In this document: one piece after another, positions 24,119-31,112 of the stretch
How the letters are laid out: each line of letters begins with the position of its first letter
Position numbering within the stretch: the first letter of the stretch is position 1
Source: Anaerolineaceae bacterium UBA5311
Lineage (GTDB): Bacteria > Chloroflexota > Anaerolineae > Anaerolineales > Anaerolineaceae
Assembly (NCBI GenBank): GCA_002411175.1
Contig: DHRN01000068.1
Coordinates: 1,475 to 33,923, forward strand
Length of the DNA: 32,449 nucleotides
Reading direction: 5' to 3'
Notes under the pieces: generated by a model
Told to the model about the DNA's origin: nothing
Databases searched by the model: none
Seen by the model: only the letters and a program-made list of their open reading frames with translations
Position numbers and translations under genes: made by a program

Positions 24119-24622
24119 AAAAGGTTCTCCTTCCATGATTGGCTTGATTCCGAGTTGGTTGAGTGCCCGCAGAAAAATACCTCCGCGGGCAGGGTTGTAG
24201 ACCAGGTCTACCGAGTAAATCCGCAGAATCTTCTCGACTTTTCCAGCCTTACCCTGGAAGAGTACGTCAGCCGAAAACCCTACCCTGACTGCTGGTTCGT
24301 CTAACTTTTCGAGCACCTGGCGTCCGATATCCTTGAGCACTTCAGCCGAAGGACCAAAAGCGTTCAGTTCCGCCCGCACTCCACATGCCTCAGCATCCCA
24401 GGTGGGTTTGCGTAAAACCCCGGCTATATCCCGCACTGAACGCTCTTTGAGACTGTGGTCAACGAAACAATTGACCCCATCCCAAAGATGCAGGGACTCC
24501 TTGAGCGCTTCCGCGGGGAATATCCAGCCATTGGCTGGTCCTGCCGTGATTGCCAAAATCTCGAAGCGACCACTACCAACCGGGCTTACCTCCAACGCCA
24601 GCCGTTGTCGACTTTCAGTCAT
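22670..24622 (-). CDS. Fused prohead protease - HK97-type major capsid protein
   Basis: This 650-aa polyprotein has an N-terminal prohead-protease domain (about 1-165) with the histidine region CFVDHSLKERSVRDIAG (H56) and the serine region VRVGFSADV (S117). A helical, charged delta/scaffold-like segment (about 170-330) follows. Then comes an HK97-fold capsid domain: SIAEGGNYTELMVGDSPETAKFTKFGGYIPLTLELIDRD, and later MAVNPKFMLVPRALQRTAMEI. ATG 24622 is chosen for GGAAGGAG five bases upstream, although the frame is open to 24742. An internal in-frame ATG with an equally good site could give the capsid part separately. The protease would cleave the scaffold segment during head maturation. Confidence 0.85.
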   Translation of the reverse strand: MTESRQRLALEVSPVGSGRFEILAITAGPANGWIFPAEALKESLHLWDGVNCFVDHSLKERSVRDIAGVLRKPTWDAEACGVRAELNAFGPSAEVLKDIGRQVLEKLDEPAVRVGFSADVLFQGKAGKVEKILRIYSVDLVYNPARGGIFLRALNQLGIKPIMEGEPFMPKQFQDESIETEVTLQDTEMPDLPGESSLEAQLAEMRQMRVQMSTFLLESSLANSSLPKGLKTNIRKQFQNRTFAPAELQVALREAHTLLSELQGANVVKGPARIEGMLEPAERLQAAVDDLFDAPREKSIGNAQVGKLSGIRELYLALTGDYDLHGGYFPERARLATTADFSGLVKNSLNKLVTNTWEELGKAGYDWWKDVTVQEHFNSLHDITGTLIGTVGDLPSIAEGGNYTELMVGDSPETAKFTKFGGYIPLTLELIDRDETRKLRAYARELASAGMRKISRLVAEIFSSHLGTGPTLADGENLFNMDSIASNGGHANLSNLPLNAANWDIISGKVYAQPMLVKNAAGFYGTGPQMAVNPKFMLVPRALQRTAMEICTGALVREADYVYDNVLKGSAVPLVVPEWTDTNDWAAVCDPRVAPAIFVGERFGLAPEIFIAGDELSPAVFSNDEHRLKVRHYLAVWVNDFRPLFKNNVA

Positions 24623-24701
24623 AAATCTCCTTCCAATTTGATTGATGCCCTCTTTCCAGCCGTTTGCCCGCCCCACGCTGGGCAGCCGGTTGAAGTCGTA
24701 A

Positions 24702-26018
24702 TTACTCGTCATCTGAACCGGTTTGTTCAGGGACGCGTTCACCCATAAAGCGATAAACCAGGCGCAGGTATTCGCGCTGGTCGATCAAACCACGCTCCAG
24801 CAAGCCAGCCGCTACTTGGTTGATCTGCTGACCCGCCTGCGCCAATTCGCGGTTGTCACGTGAGCTTACATCACCGCCCTCCACGCTGATTTGAGCTGCA
24901 GGTTTGATGGTTGGATCATGCAAAGCGCGCCTGGATACTACTACGCGCAAAACCGTTTCGACCATCAAGCATAAAAATCGCTGTCTTTCCGAGAAACGAC
25001 GATAAGTTGGGCTGCCGGCAGCCTCGGCGGTCGTCTTGGTGGAAGATTCTGGTTCCGCCAAAAAGTGCAAGGGCAGTCCCACCCCGGCGGCGATCATCTT
25101 CTTGATCGCCAAACCGTCACTGGAAGCATCCAGCGCTTCCAGCCTGGGCGCCAATACCGACCATTCCTCACTCTCATCGGTCACCAATACCGAACCTGGC
25201 GCGGGGGGATTGCCAGTCAATTGCAGCTGACGTGCGTAGCGTTCGTTTTCGCTGCCAAAGCGCGCTTTCACAACATAGACAAAAGCGTTACGGAAGCGGT
25301 TCAGCCGCACACGGTCTTCAAGCCAGGCGCTGTAGCGCGAAATCCACTTCAGCACAGGCGCCAGGTCACCTTCTCCCCACTGCGAACCGCTGGGTCGGTT
25401 GATCGCGAAATGCAGAATCACATCCGGCAGATGACCGTGCCTGTCCAGCTCATCATTATTGGGGTCATACGCCGGGCAAACCAGGGCTTCAGTGCTGCCG
25501 GATTGCCTGATGTGGTATGCCAGTTCTTGTTCGATGTCATTTTCCCGCGATTGAATTTCAAGCACATCGGTCGCGGGAACAACGCGCAGATATGTCATCC
25601 CGCTTTGATCGCTGCTCAGCATCAGGAACAAATTCCCGCTCTGGCATAGTTCATTGCTGAAGGCATTGATCTTATCGCTGATGCGGTTGAGCCGGTGCTG
25701 CCAGAATTCGCTGATAAAAGCATTGGTTGCCTTATCCGCGCAAGTCACCACCATTCCGCCGCCGACCGCGTATTGGGTGGTTAGTTCTACAATTCGCCTC
25801 GCGATGGGGTTGAAACGCCAGGCATCCAGGCTGTCCAGCATGCACTGCTGCCGGTCATACCCCTGTCGGTCGCGCGGCAGGCTGAACGCCGGCTGCGTTC
25901 CCACCAAAAAGCCGTTCTCGGTTTCAGCCAGGCTTAGCCCAAGCCGTTGATCAAATTCATTTTTTTCTTCGGCAGGTTGAAAAAATGCTCGCAAGCGTGC
26001 TTTTAAGGTCGCGCTCAT
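24702..26018 (-). CDS. Phage portal protein
   Basis: This 438-aa portal subunit would form the dodecameric DNA channel at one capsid vertex. Typical stretches are RFNPIARRIVELTTQYAVGGG, FWQHRLNRISDKINAFSNELCQSGNLFL, YLRVVPATDVLEIQSRENDIEQELAYHI, and the stem region RYSAWLEDRVRLNRFRNAFVYVVKA, followed by IKKMIAAGVGLPLHFLAEPES. ATG 26018 overlaps the lysozyme stop (ATGA); upstream codons to 26321 are the antisense-like shadow of that gene. It is separated from the protease-capsid gene by 79 bases. Confidence 0.85.
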   Translation of the reverse strand: MSATLKARLRAFFQPAEEKNEFDQRLGLSLAETENGFLVGTQPAFSLPRDRQGYDRQQCMLDSLDAWRFNPIARRIVELTTQYAVGGGMVVTCADKATNAFISEFWQHRLNRISDKINAFSNELCQSGNLFLMLSSDQSGMTYLRVVPATDVLEIQSRENDIEQELAYHIRQSGSTEALVCPAYDPNNDELDRHGHLPDVILHFAINRPSGSQWGEGDLAPVLKWISRYSAWLEDRVRLNRFRNAFVYVVKARFGSENERYARQLQLTGNPPAPGSVLVTDESEEWSVLAPRLEALDASSDGLAIKKMIAAGVGLPLHFLAEPESSTKTTAEAAGSPTYRRFSERQRFLCLMVETVLRVVVSRRALHDPTIKPAAQISVEGGDVSSRDNRELAQAGQQINQVAAGLLERGLIDQREYLRLVYRFMGERVPEQTGSDDE

Positions 26019-26809
26019 GCAGCCACCTCCTCCAATACCTGCCTGGGTTTGAGCGCCCGGGTGGCACGTTCGCAGGCTTTCGAGTCCAGCGGGCAAATTG
26101 CTTCCCTGGGTTTGCCTTTGCCAAAATATGCCCAAAGCTGCTCCAGGTTGCCATTCCAGCGGTTGTAATCCATGTAATGCCCCACACCGCCGATTGCAGG
26201 CGCCCGCTGGCTGGTCTGATGGATCAGCCATTGGCGCACGCCTGCTGGCAGCTGTGGCGGGCAGGGATATTCGGGGGTAAACTGTGGGGCGTCGTGGCTG
26301 CGGATATACTGCGCCAGCCACCAGTCCAGTTTGGGCAGACTGCCCACATCCAGATGTTCGTTAATCCATAACGCCCGCGAATAAATGATCGGGTAACGCC
26401 CGGTGGCGCTATAAAGGTATCGCAGGCAGTGATCAACCATGCGGGTAATTTGTGCCCTGGTCTTATCCTGGTCGAGTTCAAGATCGAGCACAAGCCGCAC
26501 CTGCTCCAGGTTCGCATCCTTGAGAATAGTCAGAAAAGCTTCCATCTGCCGGACAGGGTCGGCGCTGGGGTAAACCACATGGTAGGGCAGGATGCACACC
26601 CCAATGCGGGTGGCTTCTTCGAAATAACGAGCGAACATGCTGTCGCGATAGCCCCAGGAGATACCGGTGCGCATGGCAATAAAATGTACAGTCGGCTCGT
26701 GAGAGTGTATCTGATTAAAGTTGGGAATTTGCTTGCCATCCCAGCTGGCATTATGCTGGGAAAGGTCGATCCCGAAGGGGTAGCCTTGATTACGGTTGAA
26801 GTAAGTCAC
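26015..26809 (-). CDS. GH25-family lysozyme (endolysin)
   Basis: This 264-aa muramidase-type enzyme of glycoside hydrolase family 25 would cleave peptidoglycan. GIDLSQHN (D15) opens the barrel; the catalytic Asp-x-Glu is seen in LVLDLELD (D109, E111). Barrel strands FIAMRTGISWGYRDSMF, GVCILPYHVVYPSADP and YPIIYSRALWINEHL follow in order. The residues after about 195 (RAPAIGGVGHYMDYNRWNGNLEQLWAYFG) complete the fold. The start is GTG 26809, overlapping the terminase stop (TAGTG) with GGAGG six bases upstream; this is better than the in-terminase ATG at 26881. No cell-wall-binding repeat or signal peptide. Its place between terminase and portal is unusual. Confidence 0.85.
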   Translation of the reverse strand: MTYFNRNQGYPFGIDLSQHNASWDGKQIPNFNQIHSHEPTVHFIAMRTGISWGYRDSMFARYFEEATRIGVCILPYHVVYPSADPVRQMEAFLTILKDANLEQVRLVLDLELDQDKTRAQITRMVDHCLRYLYSATGRYPIIYSRALWINEHLDVGSLPKLDWWLAQYIRSHDAPQFTPEYPCPPQLPAGVRQWLIHQTSQRAPAIGGVGHYMDYNRWNGNLEQLWAYFGKGKPREAICPLDSKACERATRALKPRQVLEEVAA

Positions 26810-28494
26810 TAAAAACCTCCATCCATTTCTTTGAGTGGGTCTGATGCTTGGATAAGTGTCGGGGAAAAGCTTGGTGTCCAATCGAATTCGTCTAAAATGG
26901 CTGTCATCGCAGCCGAGATGACCAGGTCATCATGCAGCAAACCGCCCATCGGGTCTGGTGTGCCTTCAGGAACTGACCATTTCATGCTTTTGTCAGGTCC
27001 GATTCCGACCTCACAGCTGAGCGCTTGCAGCTGTCTCTGAAAAAGGAACTGCAGACGGTCCTGTTCGTTTGCCATCCGGACTGCCAGCGTGTTTAGCGCG
27101 CCGGCTTCGGTCGTCGCGGGCTGCTTTGGTTGAAAGTCCTGGAACCTGCCGGTATCGACAACCGCCAAAAAGCCCCAGCCCAGCTGAGATTTGAGCTTTT
27201 GGGTAAAGACCAGCGGGATCACCTTCTCGCCCAACCTGTCACGCAAAAAAGAGCATACCCCGGCACCCACTCCGCTGGCATCGACGACAACTTTCTGGCA
27301 AGTCCAATGCTGCGCCAGGTGGTAAAGCCGTTGGTAGAGCGTGCTGTGGCGCTCTCCCTGCCAGAGATAGCGCTGCACCACGCGGTAACGCGGTTTTCCA
27401 ACCAGGTCATCATCCACCAGGGTCAGGTCAATTTCGACAACCGTCACGGCGGTTGAGTCGCGTCCGGGGTTTTGCAGGCTGTCAACTTCGGTTGAAACAA
27501 AGCCCTCTTTTCGGACGGTTTCATCTTCACCTGCCAGGTCAACCAGCAGGGCATACTGCCTGCCGGGAACGGGATGCTCACAGGCTGGGTGGTTTCCCTG
27601 CATCAAGCCCAGCCGGGATGCGGTAAAAAGCCCTCCGGAAAAATCGATTTCCTCACTAAAAAATTGCGAGCGTACCATCGGGTGGGAGCGCCCCAGCCTG
27701 GCAACCTGCTCATCGACGAACAAGCCATAGGCTGGCACTTCGCGCCGAACTTCTTCTGCCCCAATCCGAAACACGCGCCGGATGCCATCCCTGGCTTCGG
27801 CTTCCCGGGCAGCCCTCAGCTCGCGCGCGAGCAGGGTTTGCCCGGTCCAGGCGGTTCCCCAAAACACACGTGTCGCATTGGTTGAGGCTGCCATCGGGGC
27901 AATTTGTTTGTCGTATTTTGAGATGGCAATATCCTGGGCTTCATCCAGCGCCAGCAGTGTGGATGCGGTCGCACCGACGATGTTCGAGCCGGGAGCGGCT
28001 GAAAGGAAGGTGAGGTGGGCGTTTTTGAAGCGATAATGATTGCCCGCGCTTTTGTGCCACTGGTTGTGGGTCAGAAAATTAGCTTGCAGCGCGGTCTCCA
28101 GCCGGCGCATGGCGTTCAGGCTTTGCGGCTGGTAAGTAGGCGATAGTTTGACCATTTCCGCCCCTTGCAGCCCCAAAAGGCTCATCAGGTAGACCTCCAG
28201 TTGTGCCTGGAGCATGTTCTTGCCCGATTGCCGCGGGAACATGACCACGAACGAGAGCCCCTGCTGTTCGATGACCGATCTGACAATCGCCCGGGCAGCC
28301 TCAACCTGGTAATTCCTCAGATTGACACTGCCAAAAACACGGCTGAAGTTTTCGATGTCGCGCAAACTACGTAAAAATTCCACCCTGGTATCTCTTCGTT
28401 TTGCTGTGCAAGCTGATTCTTCACCAGGTTGAAGCGATAAAGCCAGGCGTCTCGCTTGAAAAGGCTCAGTCCGAATGGTCAGGCTTAATTCCAT
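26809..28494 (-). CDS. terL: Terminase large subunit
   Basis: This 561-aa packaging motor has an N-terminal ATPase with Walker A FPRQSGKN (86-93) and Walker B LLALDEAQD (D184, E185). The C-terminal RNase H-like nuclease has acidic residues in LLVDLAGEDE (D319), VVVDASGVGAG (D405) and LLHDDLVISAA (D522, D523). All catalytic positions are intact, so it looks functional. ATG 28494 is chosen for GGAGGAG five bases upstream; it overlaps the small-subunit gene by 29 bases. The frame is open to 28569. Confidence 0.92.
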   Translation of the reverse strand: MELSLTIRTEPFQARRLALSLQPGEESACTAKRRDTRVEFLRSLRDIENFSRVFGSVNLRNYQVEAARAIVRSVIEQQGLSFVVMFPRQSGKNMLQAQLEVYLMSLLGLQGAEMVKLSPTYQPQSLNAMRRLETALQANFLTHNQWHKSAGNHYRFKNAHLTFLSAAPGSNIVGATASTLLALDEAQDIAISKYDKQIAPMAASTNATRVFWGTAWTGQTLLARELRAAREAEARDGIRRVFRIGAEEVRREVPAYGLFVDEQVARLGRSHPMVRSQFFSEEIDFSGGLFTASRLGLMQGNHPACEHPVPGRQYALLVDLAGEDETVRKEGFVSTEVDSLQNPGRDSTAVTVVEIDLTLVDDDLVGKPRYRVVQRYLWQGERHSTLYQRLYHLAQHWTCQKVVVDASGVGAGVCSFLRDRLGEKVIPLVFTQKLKSQLGWGFLAVVDTGRFQDFQPKQPATTEAGALNTLAVRMANEQDRLQFLFQRQLQALSCEVGIGPDKSMKWSVPEGTPDPMGGLLHDDLVISAAMTAILDEFDWTPSFSPTLIQASDPLKEMDGGF

Positions 28495-28936
28495 AGCTCT
28501 CCTCCACACTCCCCAGGAAGATGCTGATCGCCTCCAGCAATTCTCCCGAGACATTATGGACTGCGTCACCGGTTAATCCGGCGTGAACTCTCATCATGTT
28601 CGCGAGGCGGCTGCACGATAACCCCAGCAGGTCAACGGTTTTGGCAAAATTCACGGGATAATCATCCTCACCGCCTTCATTTGCCTTAGTTGCGAATACC
28701 TGCATTGCCTTGCGCAGCATCGTGATTTCTTCAGCCAGGCTCAGTTTGATCGATTCGGAGAGCTGAAGACGTTCTGCAGTAGTCAACCCGCAGTCTCCAT
28801 AACCAATTAACTCGTAACGGGCATCGATGAGCGCAATTCTTCGCTCCAGGTCATCCTCACCGCTGCCCGCCTTTGAAAGGCGGGCAGGGTTGAGGAGCGG
28901 CGACTGTGCGATTGAAGTGGGTTTTTTTTGTGGCAT
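28466..28936 (-). CDS. Terminase small subunit-like protein
   Basis: This 156-aa, largely helical protein opens the operon directly before terL, where the DNA-recognition subunit is expected. N-terminal MPQKKPTSIAQSPLLNPARLSK is basic. The middle (DLERRIALIDARYELIGYGDCGLTTAERLQLSESIKLSLAEEITMLRKAMQVF) is helical, and the C-terminus is acidic. The helix-turn-helix is not obvious, so the assignment rests mainly on position. ATG 28936 has AGGAG nine bases upstream; ATG 28945 abuts that site and is less likely. A 25-base palindrome lies inside its 5' part. Confidence 0.6.
   Translation of the reverse strand: MPQKKPTSIAQSPLLNPARLSKAGSGEDDLERRIALIDARYELIGYGDCGLTTAERLQLSESIKLSLAEEITMLRKAMQVFATKANEGGEDDYPVNFAKTVDLLGLSCSRLANMMRVHAGLTGDAVHNVSGELLEAISIFLGSVEESYGIKPDHSD
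28863..28887. repeat. 25-base palindrome inside the terminase small-subunit gene
   Basis: CTGCCCGCCTTT (28863-28874) and AAAGGCGGGCAG (28876-28887) form perfect 12-base arms around a single central base. It is inside coding sequence (codons for PARLSKAGS). In several phages the packaging-start (pac) site lies within the small-terminase gene, so a recognition site is possible. Confidence 0.6.
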
Positions 28937-28956
28937 TATTCGCATCTCCTCTTGTT

Positions 28957-28974
28957 TTAGAACACTTGTTCTAA
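28957..28974. promoter_or_regulatory. LexA-type operator in the phage-cassette promoter
   Basis: TTAGAACACTTGTTCTAA is a perfect seven-base inverted repeat around ACTT. It contains GAAC-N4-GTTC, the core of Gram-positive-type LexA (DinR) boxes. It lies between the presumed -10 (28989-28984) and the ribosome-binding site, covering about +3 to +20, where a repressor would block transcription. Confidence 0.65.
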
Positions 28975-28983
28975 GGCTTCATA

Positions 28984-29012
28984 AGTGTAGCGCATTTTTA
29001 AAAAAATGAAAG
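28984..29012 (-). promoter_or_regulatory. Probable promoter of the phage-like operon
   Basis: On the minus strand TACACT (28989-28984) is a -10 candidate, with CTTTCA (29012-29007, 3/6 match) 17 bases upstream over an A/T-rich spacer. It is the only apparent promoter before the ten-gene operon. Confidence 0.4.
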
Positions 29013-29015
29013 AGG

Positions 29016-29062
29016 GGAAAATCGGAAATTTAGGGGGGAAAAAAGTGGAAAATCGGTAATTT
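29016..29062. repeat. Pair of 16-base direct repeats, 31 bases apart
   Basis: GGAAAATCGGAAATTT (29016-29031) and GGAAAATCGGTAATTT (29047-29062) differ at one position and are spaced about three helical turns apart. They lie in the divergent region between the phage-like operon and the flavin-protein gene, just upstream of the presumed operon -35. Confidence 0.6.
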
Positions 29063-29105
29063 GCTTGTGGTAATATTAGCAATATTGACAATTTCGGAGG
29101 AAATT

Positions 29106-29681
29106 ATGCGCAGAAAAGACCGTGAAATGGATGAGGGTTTTGGATTTGCAGTGATCGATCGGGCTGATTTTGGCGTTCTGAGTTTGGTTGGTGCAAACGG
29201 AGAGCTGGTCTCAGTGCCGCTCTCAATTGCAAGAGATGGGCGCCGGCTTTATTTTCATAGCGCGACGAAAGGGGAAAAAGTGGAAGCGCTGCAGGATGGC
29301 GGGCAGGTTCGCGTCGTTTTCGTCAGTGATGTGCGCGTCCCGGACCTCTACCCGGCGGAAGAACTGGAACTTTTGCTGCAGAATGGTGATGCTGCTTCTG
29401 CCCTGGGCTCAAAAGTTTTTACCACCGAATTTGCTTCTGCGATCGTCCAGGGCAGAGTTTTCAGGGAGTATGATGATGCCGATAAAAAAGAAGCCCTGCG
29501 CTTGATCTGTCAGCGTTTTGTTCCCGCCAGGATGGCTTATTTTGACCTTGTCCTCGGTGATAACCTCGATTTTGTCGCAGTGTATCGGATTGAAATAGAT
29601 TGTATAACTGCCAAACGCAAGAAGCATGGGTCTGATCGTGAAGAACTGAAATTTCAGCGCACGGAACCACAAGTTGATTAA
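29106..29681 (+). CDS. Pyridoxamine 5'-phosphate oxidase-like (NimA-type) FMN-binding protein
   Basis: This 191-aa split-barrel protein of the PNPOx-like superfamily opens with MRRKDREMDEG. FGVLSLVGANGELVSVPLSIARDGRRLYFHSATKGEKVEAL is the hallmark of the NimA/flavin-reductase-like branch. Members bind FMN, F420 or haem, and some reduce nitroimidazoles. The substrate here is unknown. ATG 29106 is chosen for GGAGG five bases upstream; the frame is open to 29061. It is divergent from the phage-like operon and marks the chromosomal side of that insertion. Confidence 0.85.
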   Translation: MRRKDREMDEGFGFAVIDRADFGVLSLVGANGELVSVPLSIARDGRRLYFHSATKGEKVEALQDGGQVRVVFVSDVRVPDLYPAEELELLLQNGDAASALGSKVFTTEFASAIVQGRVFREYDDADKKEALRLICQRFVPARMAYFDLVLGDNLDFVAVYRIEIDCITAKRKKHGSDREELKFQRTEPQVD

Positions 29682-29780
29682 CTTGACACCCTGGTAATGT
29701 AAGATGCTTTTTCTTGACTGGTAGTGATCAGTTCAAGCTCACAGGGACAACTTGTCTCTTGTCAGCTAACAATTGGAGCT

Positions 29781-29959
29781 CGTCATTGCGAGCCGTTTTG
29801 CCGTTAAGCCTTGATAGTTGGGGAAAGATTTCGTTCGGCAAAACGGCGCGGCAATCTGCAGTTTGTTGAGGTGGACAAAGGATTAAAAGCAGACTGCCGC
29901 GCCCCCTTATCGTTATTCAAAAGTTTCTGCCATTCGCGTAACGGGGGCTCGCAGTGACG
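29781..29959. repeat. 179-base nested inverted-repeat element, copy 1
   Basis: The ends CGTCATTGCGAGC (29781-29793) and GCTCGCAGTGACG (29947-29959) are inverted repeats with one mismatch. Inside are two more pairs: CCGTTTTGCCG (29793-29803) with CGGCAAAACGG (29836-29846), perfect, and GCGCGGCAATCTGC (29846-29859) with GCAGACTGCCGCGC (29889-29902), one mismatch. The whole could fold as a cloverleaf. No protein is encoded, so it looks like a MITE or REP-type element. Confidence 0.75.
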
Positions 29960-30074
29960 ACCTATCTCCTGTCAGCTATGAGCTCAAACTCGCAGTAACG
30001 ACCTATTTCCAGTCAGCTATGAGCTCAAGCTCACAGTAACGACCTATTTCCTGTCAGATATCAGCTAAGACTCG
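29952..30074. repeat. Three 41-base tandem repeat units
   Basis: Units start at 29952, 29993 and 30034, each with the pattern CAGTRACGACCTAT..CCNGTCAG. The first unit begins inside the end of element copy 1, and the third ends at the start of copy 2, so the array bridges the two elements exactly. Confidence 0.7.
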
Positions 30075-30251
30075 TGATTGCGAGCAGTTTTGCCGATAAG
30101 CCTTGATAGTTGGGGATAGATTTCGTTCGGCAAAACGGCGCGGCAATCCGCATTTTTTCGAGGTGGACGGAGAATTAAAAGCAGACTGCCGCGCCCCCTT
30201 ATCGTTATTCAAAAGTTTCTCCCATTCGCGTAACGGGGGCTCGCAGTGACG
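30073..30251. repeat. 179-base nested inverted-repeat element, copy 2
   Basis: The same length and orientation as copy 1, with the same ends and inner stems and scattered substitutions (for example CAGTTTTGCCG for CCGTTTTGCCG). It lies 292 bases from copy 1. The equal lengths argue that the element is a defined unit. Confidence 0.75.
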
Positions 30252-30425
30252 GGTGTGAGAGGGAACGATAATCAACACTATGAGATCGTAGGTTGAACGA
30301 ACAGTACGAGCTGCTCCCCGCTACCTGTTCCCCGCTTCCCGCTCGCTGTTTCCTGCCAGCGATCCAGTCCACCAGCAAAGTCCGGTGTGGGGGGGGTACC
30401 GCACCTCTGCCGGGATACCGCGGCG

Positions 30426-31106
30426 TCAAATTTCAGGAAGCCCATGCGCGTTTTGCTTCAACCACAACCTGCGAGCGCGATAATCAGGCATCATCTTCTC
30501 CACCAAATTCCAATAGACACGGCTGTGATTATGGTGGCGCGTATGAGCCAATTCGTGAACGACAACGTATTCAATCATTTCCATTGGCAGCATCGCCAGT
30601 CTGTAAGAGAAATTGAGCCCGTTTTTGGAATTGCAGGAACCCCAGCGGGTTTTGGCGCTGGTAACCCGTACTGAATCCACTTTCAAGCTCCAATTCGCCG
30701 CGTATCGGGCGATGATTTCCATCGTGAGCCGGCGTGTTTCCTGCCGGTAGAATTTGACCAGCAGCTCACTTGCCCGGGCAGTTTCTTCCTTTTGCAGCAA
30801 AAATCCTTTTTCAGGGGTAAAACCAAGTCCATGCTTTGCCCTGCTGACGTGAGTCAAATCCCAAAACTTTCCCAAATAGAGAATCTTCTCACCATCCTGA
30901 AAACCCTGCCTGGTGTTATCAGCAGGGATGTTGACCATCCTGGCTTTAGCCTGGATGATCCAGTCCGATTTTTCCCGCGCGAACTGGTTAATTCTGGCAT
31001 TAGGGGTGCCCTTTGGAACCCGCATGACCACCCTTCCCCCGGGCTTTACCTCGATGGATAGGGTTTTCCGCTTACTGTAGATCACTTCGTCGATCAATGT
31101 TCTCAT
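30426..31106 (-). CDS. YgjP/DUF45-type zinc metalloprotease
   Basis: This 226-aa protein of the YgjP-like (M48-related) family has RVTSAKTRWGSCNSKNGLNFSYRLAMLP followed by the zinc motif HELAH (184-188; His ligands 184 and 188, Glu185 catalytic). RHHNHSRVYW probably provides the third ligand (H194). Such genes often occur next to restriction-modification systems or stand alone; none is seen here. A -10 box (TATAAT, 31118-31113) ends six bases before ATG and no ribosome-binding site is visible, so the transcript is probably leaderless. Confidence 0.92.
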   Translation of the reverse strand: MRTLIDEVIYSKRKTLSIEVKPGGRVVMRVPKGTPNARINQFAREKSDWIIQAKARMVNIPADNTRQGFQDGEKILYLGKFWDLTHVSRAKHGLGFTPEKGFLLQKEETARASELLVKFYRQETRRLTMEIIARYAANWSLKVDSVRVTSAKTRWGSCNSKNGLNFSYRLAMLPMEMIEYVVVHELAHTRHHNHSRVYWNLVEKMMPDYRARRLWLKQNAHGLPEI

Positions 31107-31112
31107 TAGCCA

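Larger units (their letters stand above)
29682..30425. other. 744-base gene-free region filled with structured repeats
   Basis: No convincing gene was found. The region holds two 179-base inverted-repeat elements, three 41-base tandem units between them, and from about 30300 a GC-rich stretch with repeated CCCCGCT-like words. Short ORFs here cross repeats and lack ribosome-binding sites. Confidence 0.7.

Noticed and set aside
24622..24742. 40-codon N-terminal extension of the protease-capsid gene
   Set aside because: Overlaps the portal 3' end; the start at 24622 has an excellent ribosome-binding site. The extension cannot be fully excluded.
26018..26321. 101-codon N-terminal extension of the portal protein
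   Set aside because: Low-complexity shadow of the lysozyme gene; ATG 26018 overlaps the lysozyme stop as ATGA and begins a typical portal N-terminus.
18874..29105. Attachment-site direct repeats flanking the phage-like block
   Set aside because: Comparing the two flanking intergenic regions by eye gave no shared word longer than expected, and no tRNA gene is at either edge.
29952..30074. Three regular 41-base repeats as a CRISPR array
   Set aside because: Units are contiguous without unique spacers, they diverge along their length, and no cas genes are near.
30293..30674. Plus-strand ORFs of 95-107 codons near the metalloprotease 3' end
   Set aside because: They overlap the well-supported metalloprotease gene on the other strand and begin in repeat-rich DNA.
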